Of a stretch of DNA of 64,000 nt, positions 1-11,328 are shown piece after piece. The stretch's first letter is position 1. Each line of letters begins with the position of its first letter. The stretch spans positions 76,393,985 through 76,457,984 of the forward strand of contig CM042151.1 of NCBI GenBank assembly GCA_023376005.1, given 5' to 3'. The notes beneath the pieces were generated by a model. It ran no database searches. It saw nothing but the letters and a program-made list of their open reading frames with translations, and was not told the origin of the DNA. The stretch comes from Doryteuthis pealeii. Taxonomy: Eukaryota > Mollusca > Cephalopoda > Myopsida > Loliginidae. The position numbers and the translations under genes are program-made.

Positions 1-1320
1 TTTGCAATTCTGATATTGATATTAATTTTCATTTATTTTCCCTTGATACCACAGTTTTCAGTAGGTTTTTAATCTAGTATTTTTTCTTTCTAGGAAACCA
101 TTCATTCTTTTGTGTAATGATGATTAGTAGGTATGTGCAATTTTACTCAAGGGGGTAATAAATTGAAAAAAGTTCATTTAAATTTTAATACAATTACCAA
201 AAATCAGGGAATTATCCAATTTTGATAAAATTTTCAGCACTTCATTCATTAATGACATCATTTTATAATGAGTAGGTTATTTCATTAAAAAAAAAACACT
301 TGAAAAAAATATAAGGATAGGGAGGGGTCAACATTTGCTCATTTGATTTTTAAAAATTTCCAATCCGTAATTTTTACATTTCTAGAAAGATTAATCTAGA
401 AGAACGCGTCATTAAAAAAATAAAAAATTAGAATCTTAAAAATTTTAAGACCCAAAAAAGTTATTTTCTTAAAACTCAGAAAATAATTTTTCTAGAGAGT
501 TTTTTCTCCATATTATTAATGATTAGATATTTAGGGGGAGGGGGGTTCAATTTCCTGAATTTGTGGAATCGTTAATCTTTAATGGAATTTTCAATAATAA
601 ATAACATAATTAATCATTCTTTATTGGTAGTTCTTTTTTGTTTTAATTCTTTCAAAACTTGTTAATAAAATTGGGGTAATGCTAAGTTGAATTATGCCAT
701 TATTTCCAAAATGATGGGGTCAACTTTGTGATATAATCATATAAGTTTTAGAGAGTTGTCTGTTTAAATCAAATTACTATTATTCTAGGGTCCAACAATT
801 AAATGGTCATTTTCACTTTAAAAAACCTAATTAGAATTAATTAAATCAATTACTTAAAGTTAAAAATTAGTTTTATAATGAGACAGTAAAAAAAGAGAAA
901 GCAAAATAATATTGAATAGGAAGTTAATTTTTAATACATTTAAACATTAAATTAGCCTAAAAATGTACAAAACCTGACATTGTAAGTGAAGTAAGTTATA
1001 TACTTACAAAACAAATCATTAATTAAGTTAATGAAAAATTGTCTTCTTAGAAATCAATAACAAAAAACATTAAATACACTATGTACAGAAAAATTACTCA
1101 CATGTTGATATTTTATTCAAATGTATTATCCTTTTTTTGTTCCAAAGACACAGAAAAAAAACGTCCACTAAAAATTCTTCGGTTTTCTTGTTTAGATAAA
1201 ATTCTTGTGAAATATGTTAATACTATGGTAGCCGAGACATAACAATTCACTAACAACCTTGATTGATAAACAAAAAAAAATTACCAAAAATCAGGGAGTT
1301 ATCTGATTTTAATAAAACTT
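1..1320. other. AT-rich intergenic DNA with a dispersed repeat
   Basis: No coding region is supported. Positions ~170-460 and ~1281-1320 carry a dispersed repeat with the core TTACCAAAAATCAGGGA followed by a poor match to GATTTTAATAAAATTTTCAG. The same module occurs near 4390, 5085, 40610, 43370 and 49870. The copy at 1281 is interrupted by the foldback element that follows. Confidence 0.6.
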
Positions 1321-1640
1321 GGCTAAACTTGCAAATCGTTGTCAAAATTAAAACGGAAAATTTTGACGACGATTTGCAACACATCAAACTAAAGTCAGGT
1401 AAGTCAGGTTAGTAATTGTTTTATTTCATTTATTTAACGAATCTTGAAATATTGTCTAAACTGCATATAAATATTTTAGTATAGAAAATATTTCAAGATT
1501 CGTTGAATAAATGAAAAAAAGTCAAGTATTTTGAATTGGATTTTTAAAATCAATTTTAATTTCAAAATTCAGTTTGAGGTGTTGAAAATCGTCGTCAAAA
1601 TTTTCCGTTTTAATTTTGATGACGATTTGCAAGTATAGCC
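1321..1640. mobile_element. Foldback MITE, 320 bp, 8-bp TSD
   Basis: The ends are inverted copies of each other: GGCTAAACTTGCAAATCG on the left and CGATTTGCAAGTATAGCC on the right. The inverted pairing continues inward, including a second inverted pair around 1434-1510. The exact 8-bp duplication TAAAACTT lies on both sides (1313-1320 and 1641-1648). Eight-base duplications are typical of hAT-type transposases (family knowledge). No coding sequence is inside, so it is non-autonomous. Confidence 0.85.
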
Positions 1641-1978
1641 TAAAACTTTCAGTGTTGACTTATTGATCAATGTATTTTTATAATGCATGTTATTTTATTA
1701 AAAATATTGCAGATTTCTTTCAGGTTACTTGCACCCCTTAGTTACTTGGGGATTAAAAAAACTCAGGGTAGGGCTATGGCTTTATATTAAAAGATTAGGA
1801 GAAAACTATGAGAACCCAAATTTCACCATTTCAAAGTTTATAATTGTAAATAAAGCCACGGGGAAGATAAGTGGTATAGATGTGTGTTGGAAAGTCAGAA
1901 ATCATGTTGACATAGTAATTGAACTGTAAACAGGAACCACCTTCTAAAACCAATAGTTTTCGAAATTGACAAATCACT

Positions 1979-2281
1979 GGTTGGTTGGATTTTTCAGCAT
2001 GTCAACTCTTGTTGGGTTATTTTATGCCAAAGACATTTTGTTTTATTCATTCTTGTTGGGAATTCACTTTTTTTTTTCAAACTCAAATTTTTTTTAAACA
2101 CATTTTTTTATCTATTCAACCCATAGATGGGAGCCTAACAGGTACTACCACTTCAGGTCATGGTGGACCTGGGAGTAATGGTGATAAAGGAGTACTCCAC
2201 ATTTCCCAGAGTTCCAGAATTGGAACTTCACTAGATGCAGTCTAATGTCATACTTAGGACACACTGTATACCTGTATACAG
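1979..2281 (-). repeat. Diverged relative of the 600-bp SINE/retroposon family
   Basis: It opens with TGGTTGGTTGGAT and a 'GCATGTCAAC...GTTGGGTTATTTTATGCC' block and carries the module CCCATAGATGGGAGCCTAAC followed by AGGTACTACCACT. The same order is seen at 34445-34830 and, in younger form, at 6463-7060. Short ORFs here are incidental. Confidence 0.6.
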
Positions 2282-2306
2282 GAACCACCTTCTAAAATCA
2301 ATATTT

Positions 2307-2793
2307 GGTTAAACTTGCAAATCGTCGTCAAAATTAACATGGAAACTTATTTGGTGGTGATCCATGAAGTTTAACTACAGTGTATGAATTAACTTTTTTG
2401 CGAATTGGGTTACGGTTTAAGGGTTTGGGGATTAAGGTTGTTTTTAATTTCGTATTGCTTAAAAAAACAAATTATCATACATTTAATGATGAAAAATAAT
2501 TTTTTTAGACCAAGTTTAATTGAAATTATACATTGCAATACTAACACAAACAACTGAGACTAATGTGTCTACCGTTGGATTCAATAATCAATTTCAATGG
2601 TTAATTAAATGTATAGTGATTTGTTGTTGTTGTTTTTTAAGCAATACGTAATTTAAAATAACTTTAATCCCCAAACCCCTAAACCATAACCCAATTCGCA
2701 AAAAAGTTCATTCATACACTGTAGTTAAACTGTCATGGATCACCACCAAATAAGTTCTTGTCTTAATTTTGATGACGATTTGCAAGTTTAACC
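2307..2793. mobile_element. Foldback MITE, 487 bp, 8-bp TSD
   Basis: Termini are GGTTAAACTTGCAAATCG and its inverse, ending GTTTAACC. The 8-bp duplication CAATATTT is exact on both sides (2299-2306, 2794-2801). The two arms pair over most of their length (GATCCATGA...AACTACAGTGTATGAAT on the left, inverse on the right). A paralogous uninterrupted flank lies at 1931-1980. Same family as 1321-1640, 41194-41670, 45246-45669 and 45844-46317. Confidence 0.9.
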
Positions 2794-2801
2794 CAATATT
2801 T

Positions 2802-4316
2802 TTTGAAATTGACAAGTCACAGGAGTAAAGGTAGGTCTTAAACAAAAAAATATATTTCTGAAAAGTTTTCCAGTTTAAAAAAAACAAAAAAAAACGGGAC
2901 CATCTATTTTTATTTGTGTGGCCTTTTCTTTAATTCAACATTCGTTTTAGAATTTAGATATTTAATTAAAATGTTTGCTTAGTTTAGTACAAGGCCAGAA
3001 GTATGAGGCACCCAGTGAAAACTAAACTCATTATCAATACTCAGCAAGATTAGCTGGGTAACTAATACATCATACAAAGCACTCTTAAAAAATAGTACAG
3101 CTTAGATTTGGCATAAGATTGCAAATAAGAGACCCCTAGTAAGGATCGAACCTACACAATGAGCTCCGTAGTAGTACAAGTTGTGGTAATTGGTCTGCAA
3201 AACGAGCTTCCTAATCCCGAGAAGAATCCCACCGCTTATATACACAAGGCCCTCTAAGATATCTTAGAAGGCGCTGTATATACACAAGTTAGCATAGCGT
3301 AAACACAAAGTCAACGGCGCTTAGTGACCGTCTGTTTCTCGCCTATGCGATCGGCAGTGCACACACGCACACGCACATATATATATGAAATAAACAAATC
3401 GCTATAAGTTTCTTTTTTTTTCCTAAGTCAGAAATACCGGTCAGCGGCGCAGGATAAAACCTAAAATAAATATTTTTTTCATCTTCTCATGTCAGTCACG
3501 TGACTATAATTTTTATGTATTTGTAAAAAAAGAAAAAAGAAAAAAAGAAAGAAAAGAAAACAGATAAAAAAATACAATCTTCAGTTGAAACGTGCAAATA
3601 GAATGGACGAAGTATTCAATATATATTTAAAATTTAAAATTGAATGTACTAGTTTCTGAAATTTTTAAAATCTAATTAATTTATTTTTTACTGGCTCACA
3701 TAAATCAAAATAAAATCTATTTAGAGGTCCGCATATATATTTTTTGAAAACATTATGAAGTACGCAGCTAAAAAGAAAGTTTGAGAAACATCACGAAAAG
3801 ATGCAAATAAAAGATAATTATTATAATCTCCAACATTTCAAGTAATTGTGATAACTTACCTCTCTTTGTTGAAGAAGCTTTTTGTCTATTGTGTACTTTA
3901 AGAAATTCTAACAAAAGAAAATACGACCGTCAGGCGTTGCTGGAAATAAAATGATAATACCATCCAGAAAAATTATTTCTTTTTCCTTTTCGTTTGTATT
4001 AAGTCGATTTCTTAAAATCAAAACAAACAAAGCGTTTCAGTAAATAACGAAAATTTTACTGACACAATAGCCAGTAAGAAGGGGAAATGACCGGTGTGGA
4101 ACGATATTTGTTCCTTGCAAATATTAGTACAGTTACCAGACAGGGGATAAAAATCGCAAATTGTTTTATTGGGGATTTCTTTATTGTAAATGAAATTGTA
4201 ATTCATCTCCTCTGTCCCTCATAATATGTACATATGAGATTAAGTTAAAGCATTCATGGATAAATTGGTACTTTCTGAATATTCCGCCTAATTTCACGAT
4301 GAAAATAGGTAGGTAC
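2802..4316. other. Intergenic, no gene recognised
   Basis: AT-rich with short microsatellites (CA/TA near 3362-3386, purine run near 3525-3560). A GGTTCGATCC B-box-like string occurs on the minus strand near 3147, but no matching A box or cloverleaf is evident. The 4018-4206 ORF has no recognisable feature. Confidence 0.5.
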
Positions 4317-5390
4317 TGGCAAAATGAGCCTAAAATGCGTTTTTGACCAAATGACTTTAGCCCCCCCCCCCTACAGAAAATAATTTACCAAAAATCATGG
4401 AATTATCGGATTTTAATTAAATTTTCGGTGTTTATTTATCAATGAATGATCTTTATAATGGATTATTTATTTTATTTCAAAACTTTCTCATTTTTTTCAG
4501 GTCACTTAATTTTGACCCCCCCCCCCTTATGTTGGGGGCGTAACATTTTTTGCGAGTTGGTCTTATACTGTACTAATTACAGTATAAATAATGAGATAAA
4601 AGACCGAAGTTATGATTATAAACAAAAAAAAATTCACGGTGGCTTTTCTATGAGAAAATCAGTACTGAAAATTGAAAAATAAAATGTAAAAAAATAATAA
4701 ATAATTAATTTTTTGGAGATTTCTTTTTTACTCATTTCGATAATTATTTAATTGGCTATTATCTTATAAAAGAAAAAATTATACATTGATATTTTTTCTG
4801 CTTAAAAGGGGGGGGGGACATTTTCAATCAAGTTTTTCTTCAAAACTTATTACTTTCGTCTAAAAAAATAAGGTTTGCATTAAGTAGATATTTATTTCTA
4901 GAATCTAAAAATATAACATTTTAAACTTAACATCATGCTTTTCACATTTTAAATGAATTTTATACATTAATTTTTCATAGCAAAAATACTAAATTAAAGT
5001 TTTGAAATAAAATAACTGATGCATTATAAAATTCATTAATTGATAAATCAATACTGAAAATTTCATTAAAATCGGATAATTACCTGATTTTTGGTAAAAA
5101 TTTTTTGCAATCGCGAATGTTACATTAAAATTGTAAACAAGCTTGTAAAACCATTGAAAAATAGACAGAATGGTGGATCGCGTTGAAATTGACCAAAACA
5201 AATTGTTTTAAATCTATTAAAAATAAACTGCATATGTAATGATATTTTTCTTTTTTTAATGATGGTCATTATGTTACTACTTATCGATTTAGACAAAGTT
5301 TGACCTTAAATAATATATTTAATTATTTTTAATTCACTTTTAAAACTCGTAGAAGCTGATTTTATTGCCAGTACCTAAAAATAGGGTATA
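4317..5390 (+). mobile_element. TTACCAAAAATCA-family element, copy 1
   Basis: Inverted blocks bound the central part: TTACCAAAAATCATGG near 4387 pairs with CCTGATTTTTGGTAA near 5083, and the adjacent GGATTTTAATTAAATTTTC pairs with its inverse near 5055-5075. G/C homopolymer runs lie inside. A second copy in reverse orientation occupies 43085-44062 and aligns over about 1 kb, including the outer flank (ATGATGGTCATTATG..., CTACTTATCGATTTAGA). No intact coding frame is present. Confidence 0.65.
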
Positions 5391-5401
5391 TTAATCGAAT
5401 A

Positions 5402-6005
5402 GGCTAGCTTGCCAATCCCGGTAAAATAGACAAACGAGCTTATTTTACAAGTCCTAGTAAAATAGACCGCTGGCTATTTTGCGAGCAAATATATTTTAGA
5501 CTATTTAAAAGATCTGAATGGTTGATGACGAGCAATCTGGAATTATCTAAAAGGTAATTGCTTAAAAAATAGTTGTACAATTCTGTGATACAAACAAACT
5601 TTAAAACAATCTATCAGAAAAGCTAATTTATTAAAATGGTACTTGACAAGAATTCATCTTGTTTGGGTTAGGGTTACAATATTATGTTTTAACAATTGAT
5701 AGTGGAAAATGACATTTTTCCACTTTGAAAAAAAATTCATGATAGTCAAATTTACCTTTATCATTTCCTTTAATTCTTTAAAAGATTTTGTAAAAATTCA
5801 CATGTTTGATTACAAAGCCATTAATAGTATCTACATTTTTCATTTTGAAGAATTTTTTGTATCTTTATCCTTCATAAAATATAAATATAAATAAATATAA
5901 ATAAACTTTTGTGTTAAATCTGTGCATTCATATAAATATTTACGAAACCGGCAAAATTAGCTTAAAAGCACTCCTGTCTATTTTACTGGAACCGGCAAAA
6001 TAGAC
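5402..6005. mobile_element. TIR element (GCCGGTTCCGGTAAAATA family), copy 1
   Basis: The left end (GGCTAGCTTGCCAATCCCGG...) pairs with the inverse of the right end (...CTGGAACCGGCAAAATAGAC). Internal sequence matches 28379-29077 almost end to end (ACAAACAAACTT, ACTTGACAAGAATTCATCTTG, CACATGTTTGATTACA), so these are two copies of one non-autonomous element. A single TTAGGG-like motif lies near 5667. Confidence 0.75.
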
Positions 6006-6190
6006 TTTACCTTTAATAATCAAACTTTTTTAATAAGATTTTGTTTGTCTCATTGTATTTCCACTTGTCCACCTTCAGACTCATGCAAACAGACAGACAG
6101 ACACACTCTTTCTCTCTCTCTCTCACACATTTTCACCCAGTACTATAGCTTGAAACCACATACATAATATTATAAAAAAAGTAAATTAGA

Positions 6191-6432
6191 GTCGTTAGGG
6201 CAGCCTAATGTCGGTATCAGCCAATCAGCGAAGGAGTCTATCACCTTTTCACTAGCGCTAGACCAAGGAGATTGTTTTTGCATCTGAGGTGGAGCGCCAC
6301 TCCTACCATCAGCTCCTTACTTTACTGCACAGATCCCTTTGCTACTCATAATGCTGAGTTGGCGAGGGCCGGAATTGAACTAGGAACCTTGTGGTTTCTA
6401 GCTGAATGCTCTACCGACTGAGCTAACCCGGG
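6191..6432 (-). mobile_element. tRNA-Lys-like SINE (family A), full length
   Basis: Read on the minus strand the 5' head has an A box (TAGCTCAGTCGGTAGAGC) and a B box (AGTTCAATTCC) at tRNA spacing, resembling tRNA-Lys. A ~170-bp body follows, ending ...CGAC with an A/T-rich tail. Four copies exist in the window. Octopus SINEs with tRNA-Lys heads (OK family) are known; assignment to that family is inference. Confidence 0.85.
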
Positions 6433-6462
6433 ATTTCATAACCTTTTGTTTAAAGTAATATA

Positions 6463-7030
6463 CTGCCCTGTCGGCTGGGGCCTTAGAATGCACCGACTGC
6501 ACCTCTGTAGAGGAGTAAGACTCCTCCAATGGGGCCACCTGTTGGCCGTGGGTGGCGACCTGTGATGCTTAAGGATAGAATCCAGGTGGATGATAAGTTC
6601 ATGACTTGCAATACTCCACTTTGGCCCTATCTTGGGTTAGACGGGCGGTCGGAGAAGCCCCCTCCGATCAATCGGCTGGTCACGTCAAGCCCTAGCAACT
6701 ATATGCTTTTCCCAACCTTATTGCCCTTATGGCAAGCCTTTTTATCATATGGGTGCTAGAAGGCGGTGACTGAGGGTCTACATGTCCTGGGAATGACGTT
6801 AAACTCTATCTGATGGTGAGGTTCCAGTTTTGGAGGTTTGGGGAATGTGGAGCACCCCTTCATCACCATTGCTCCCTGGTCCACTCTGACCCAGAGTGGT
6901 AGTACCTGTTAGGGTCCCATCTATGGGTTAAATAGAAAAATGTATTTATAAAAAAATTGTATTATCCATTAAGAATTGATTTATTTCAAAACTTTATTGG
7001 CATTAAATGACCCACTGAGGTTGATATGCC

Positions 7031-7060
<30 letters not shown>
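6463..7060 (+). mobile_element. ~600-bp retroposon (family B), full length with poly-A
   Basis: It begins GCCCTGTCGGCTGGGGCC and ends ...GATATGCCGT followed by an uninterrupted A-run of about 29. The target duplication AAAGTAATATA flanks it (6452-6462 and ~7059-7069). Poly-A and 11-bp TSD indicate LINE-type target-primed insertion. No tRNA, 5S or 7SL head is recognisable. The 6529-6759 ORF inside is incidental. Confidence 0.85.
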
Positions 7061-7065
<5 letters not shown>

Positions 7066-7288
7066 TATATCATTTTAAAACGTTGGTGAATTTTCATATC
7101 TTTTGTTTTAGAAACAAGGAATGTTTATAATATTTTCTTTTCTCTGTGGAAAGGTTTTTTCTTTAAAATGTTTATGTATAGTCAAATAAATAAATTGAAA
7201 ACCAATATTACTACTTTTTTCATACATTTTTATTATGTATTTTTAATATTAACAATACAAATTAAATAATATTACACCAAGAAGACCT

Positions 7289-7762
7289 TTTTTGTATCAT
7301 TTTGATTTTCCAGACTGTTGTTCTCATCTTTATTTTTATATACACAACGTTTCATCCGATGTGCCCTCCGGCCTTCTTCAGGTGTTTATAGTCAAATTCA
7401 GGAGCCATCATGTTGTAATTGGACAGTTAGAAACATGGCACAACAGATGTTTAGGTTGAGTTCGAAGTAACAATCATCTGGAGGTTACAGGTTCAATCTA
7501 GACTCTGGGTGATGATAACATAGAGTATCTAACATAGCTTAACACTATCAGTGAAGGTTAACAGAATGAGAACAATCTACCCCAATGGATTAATTAAAGA
7601 GTTTGATTTGAAGTTCCATGAAGGCTCCTGATTATGACAAAGATTTTCCTGAGTTTGATAAGAAACACCTAAAGAAGGCCAGAGGGCATGTCGGCTGAAA
7701 CGTTGTGTATATAACAATGAAGATGAGTAAAACAGTCCGGAAAATCAAAATGATACAAATTA
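7289..7762. repeat. Inverted-ended repeat, possibly Penelope-like terminal sequence
   Basis: Arms of about 95-100 bp pair across a ~280-bp centre: GTATCATTTTGATTTTCC on the left and its inverse at 7738-7755, including ATATACACAACGTTTCA and its inverse. A shorter relative occupies 18195-18515 and a fragment lies near 9058. The GAAACGTTGTGTATATA block recalls Penelope-like retroelement termini, but this is low-confidence inference. Confidence 0.5.
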
Positions 7763-7864
7763 TCAAGCTTCATCTCAAAATTTCAGACAAACAAGATTTT
7801 TTTGATTAAAAATATATTTTTGCCAAAGAGAAAAAAATTCACCTTTTCCCTATTTCTTTGATGA

Positions 7865-8000
7865 TTGCACGCATGGTCTTCTGTAGTGAAAATAGTTGCA
7901 TGTCATGGACTGCTCAGCCATCAGGATTCTTTAAGCATCACAGGTTGCTACCAATGGCCAACAGATGGTCCCATTAGGAGGGGGTCTTACAGAGGTGCAG
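7865..8000 (-). repeat. 5' fragment of family B retroposon
   Basis: Matches the 5' third of family B in reverse (GGACTGCTCAGCCA, TTAAGCATCACAGG, GGCCAACAG, CAGAGGTGCAGTCGG). It is followed by the 182-bp tandem unit, and a further family B end (GAGCTAACAGGGC) resumes near 9044 after the 8456-9026 insertion. Confidence 0.6.
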
Positions 8001-8065
8001 TCGGGTGATGTAGAAGGGAGGATCAAAGTGTAGTATCTGTTCCAGATTCTATGCTTTGAGACTTG

Positions 8066-8432
8066 CCTTCTATACCCGGCCTCGGCTGGGGGTCCAGTGT
8101 GCTTCGGCCTCTGGACCGGTAAAGTACAATTAATAGCATCGATCCAGGGGGACCATCCCCCTGGATCGACGCAATTTTTATGTGCCCACGTAAAAACGAG
8201 ACCTTGTGTCCAGCCCTCATAAGTGGGATGAGCAGGCAAATACCCTTACCTTCTATACCTGGCCTCGGCTGGGGGTCCAGTGTGCTTCGGCCTCTGGACC
8301 GGTAAAGTACAATTAATAGCATCGATCCAAGGGGGCCATGCCTCCCAGATCGTTGCAATTTTTATGTGCCCACGTAAAAACGAGACCTTGTGTCCAGCCC
8401 TCATAAGTGGGATGAGCAGGCAAATACCCTTA
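8066..8432 (+). repeat. 182-bp tandem duplication of repeat family D
   Basis: Two near-identical head-to-tail units start at CCTTCTATACC (8066 and 8248). Each holds GGGGGTCCAGTGTGCTTCGG, a short GATCCAGGGGG/CCCCCTGGATC hairpin (intact in unit 1) and GCAGGCAAATACCC. Related single units lie at 26470-26745 (minus) and 46390-46690 (plus). ORFs at 7931-8462 are read through this repeat and are not genes. Confidence 0.8.
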
Positions 8433-8455
8433 CAGAGGTGCAGTCGGATTTTTCA

Positions 8456-9026
8456 GACCTAGTGACCAATGAGTACCCCAAATCATTAACTTAATGAAAG
8501 GTTCATATTTTAACTCATCACCGGTAACTTCCGCTTCCAAATTTTTGTAAACAAATGATTTTAATCAAAAGTTTATGGAGATGTTGAACTCACAATGAAT
8601 TAAATAAATAGATGGTTGGTACATGTAATCAAATTAAAATTCAATAGCAAAATCTTTTTTTAAATAAATACTTTTTAATCAGAAATTTATCAATATTTTT
8701 CAACATTTATGATGATTTAAAAAAAAAAGACATTTTTATACTAAAATAGTTTTTACTTAATAAGAAGAGAAATACAATTATATTTATTTAAATAAAAATA
8801 CAGTTTTTATTTACAAAATATTTTTATGCTTATTCAAATAAAAGGATGTCATTCAGAAATAGTATCACACAATTTGTAAAATTTGTATTTGTCAGATACA
8901 ATATAATTGCAAAAATCGTCTGTTTGTTTATTTTCAAATATCTGAAAGCAAAACTTAATGGTGATGAGTTAATATATGAACCTTTCATTAAGTTGATGAT
9001 TTGGGGTGCTTATTGGTTACTTGGTC
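8456..9026. mobile_element. TIR element (GACCAAGTAACCAAT family), copy 1
   Basis: The left end GACCTAGTGACCAATGAG and right end ATTGGTTACTTGGTC are inverted. Pairing continues inward (CCCCAAATCATTAACTTAAT and inverse near 8985-9005). It interrupts a family B/D repeat. The second copy at 36317-37470 carries extra inserted DNA. The TSD here is not clear. Confidence 0.75.
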
Positions 9027-10340
9027 AACTTTTTCTACTGCCCGAGCTAACAGGGCACTCAGACTGTTGTCCTCATCTTTATTGTTTTCAATAAAAAATT
9101 ACCTTGAACTTTTTCTTTTGTTGCATGGACCACCTGATAACGAACCATGCCTCATGTGACCCACTCCTTGAAAAAGGGTTCCCATACTCGAGTTCAAGTC
9201 TCCTAGAGAGATTGATGTATTTTGGTGATTGTAGTTTGAATGTTGGAAAAAACAGTACAGGTACTTACCTTCCAAGGGCTTCTGGCAGAGCAGTGACTAC
9301 TAGAAGTGCCTACCTTGTGTTGGTTACTTTTATTACAGGTTTATTTGCATTAAAAATAATATGTCACACCTTGGCCTATGATATAAGGGGCTTGTTTGAT
9401 GCAGATTACATTGGCTTTTATTAACATTCTACCTACAACATATTGAATGTGCTTATAGAACTATTGTGATCTTAAACTAGTAGACCCTGGTACCAGATAT
9501 CAAACCAAGGTCACAATATTAGCAATTTGTTGCAAGACTAATTCTGCTTATATTGTTGCAGATTAACTATTGTTTCAATTCTTTTGGCGCGAAAAGAAAT
9601 TCAAAAAGACAAAGAAATTGAGAAACAAAGGATGTTCCAGACAGAAGTCTGGATAGAAGAAAGAGGAAGAGTGATAAAGATCTAAGGCTTACTGCTGACC
9701 GGGTCAAACAAACTGTCCGGGAAAACAACAATAGCAGGATGACAAAGGACTTCCTATTGACTGGTGACAAATCTAGGATTGCAGGTCACGCTGTACAGTT
9801 CTGGTGTAATTTGAATAGACCAGAGCATGCTGGATAAAAATTGAAAAAGTGACGGTTAGACCAAGAGTTCAGCAGTTGAGATTTGGTAGCCGCTAAGATC
9901 AGTCACTCCCGTCAACTCTCCGAAGAAGAGACTTGTTATAACTACGGTTCATTTCACCACTCATTCAAGCCGGCACTATCACGACTCACACCTCCTTTCA
10001 TCCACGCCAACCGAGGAAAGAAAATAAAGTCCAGCTTTCTTTTGTATACCTGTGTTGGTTTTTAATCCAGTGTACTACACACCAGCGCTGTCAATTGATA
10101 CAGTATATAACAATATCAACATGATGCAAGGTGTTTTCTCTATTTCCTTGCTATCTCTCTTAGTTGCCATTGTTTGGTTTGGGATTTATTTATCTGCTAC
10201 TTCCTTATTACTGTAGCATTAGCTTAGGAGGTATTCGCTATATGAAAAATTTCTGAAATAAATGTACAGGAATTAAATTCCTTACTTACCATGTATCTCC
10301 CATTAGGCACTAGGTATTGTTCATTTTTTGTTAATACACT
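9027..10340. other. Intergenic, no gene recognised
   Basis: ORFs of 60-106 codons at 9104-10065 show no motif I can name. An A/G-rich stretch at 9585-9760 and an AATAAAG near 10022 followed by TGTACTACACA could be part of an LTR, but no partner repeat is visible, so this is not called. Confidence 0.4.
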
Positions 10341-10500
10341 TTCTTCTATTTAACCCATGGATGGGACCCTAACAGGTACTACCACTTTAGATCAGAGTGA
10401 ACCTGGGAGCAATGGTGATGAAGGGGTACTCCACACTCCCCAGAGCTCCAGAATTGGAACACTATTAGATGCGATTTAATACCCAGGACCCTCAGTCACC
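10341..10500 (-). repeat. Internal fragment of family B relative
   Basis: Contains TTTAACCCATGGATGGGACC and the AGGTACTACCACTTTAG, GGGAGCAATGGTGATGAAGG and ACTCCACACTCCCC blocks of family B, with no ends and no clear duplication. Confidence 0.6.
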
Positions 10501-10542
10501 ACCTTCTAGCAGATATATGATAAAAATGGAAGGCTTTATGGA

Positions 10543-10826
10543 AACACGTGGTGTAATGGTTAGAGTCATGGACTCGTCACCCCGAGTTCAAATCCTGGAT
10601 GTCGTAATTGCATTTCACTTAGCACTAATACCCTTGGGAAAGGTATGAATCCTACTCTTTCTACAGCTTTGGGTAAATAGTAGGGCAGACTATGGTCTTT
10701 AACCTTGGTTACGTAACCAGTCTAGGAGAAGGAAAACTCTGAATTCAAACCTGTTGAACTCCGCTTAAGAAATTGACCTTGTGTCGCATCCTGCTCATGC
10801 GGAGGGGTTGATAAATATATTATTAC
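10543..10826 (+). mobile_element. tRNA-derived SINE (family C), full length
   Basis: The head has an A-box-like GTGGTGTAATGGTTAGAG and a B box GAGTTCAAATCC at tRNA spacing, then a body with CCCTTGGGAAAGGTATGAAT and ACCAGTCTAGGAGAAGGAAA, ending in ATAAATATATTATT. Copies: 19150-19297 (minus), 35946-36179 (plus), 40368-40552 (minus). The tRNA parent is uncertain. Not a functional tRNA gene, because a ~200-bp body is attached and repeated. Confidence 0.8.
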
Positions 10827-11328
10827 ACTTTAATATCTACCTGTACGTCTGTAGTCTATACTTACCTGTGTATTTTTCATTGTTTTTATTATTTTAGAGT
10901 GAATCTGTTAAAAGGGGGTTCAAGTCAAAAGAAGAATGCCATCAAATTCTCATTTGATTAATCAAAATACAAATAAAATATGATGTTGTTATGTGGATTT
11001 CATTCTCTTTGTCTGGACAGATTGTCAAAAAGCTCATGAATCAAGTGTACGTTCCACTTGACATGGTGCCAACAAAATTCATTAGACTCAAGTGCTGATA
11101 CTGAAACCTCATATATCATTTCCAAACCATCTCTCATGGAGAGGAGGAAATTCTTTGCAGCTCCCAAAAGTCTTTATCAAAGACCCCCCACCTCATATAT
11201 GATTTTTTTTTAACTAATGTTAAAATCCCCAAAACAGGTCTGCTCTGTAGCACCCTAAAAATCCAACTACTAAAACTTAAAATGCAAACTTTATCATTGC
11301 TTGTTTCAATTGATATGAATTCAGCCTC
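10827..11328. other. Intergenic, no gene recognised
   Basis: AT-rich. No coding region or repeat with clear partners is seen. It directly precedes a mariner fossil, and part may be decayed transposon sequence. Confidence 0.4.

Noticed and set aside
3130..3200. tRNA-like B box (minus-strand GGTTCGATCC)
   Set aside because: No A box at correct spacing and no acceptor stem.
6376..6432. Functional tRNA-Lys gene
   Set aside because: A and B boxes are present but fused to a repeated SINE body in several copies, and the cloverleaf is imperfect.
7931..8462. Overlapping ORFs of ~100 codons with internal duplication
   Set aside because: They are translations of a 182-bp tandem repeat also found as non-coding copies.
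9780..10090. Solo LTR ending in TGTACTACACA with AATAAAG
   Set aside because: No second LTR, primer-binding site or target duplication found.
10543..10620. Functional tRNA gene
   Set aside because: Same reasoning: repeated tRNA-like SINE head with an attached body and AT tail.
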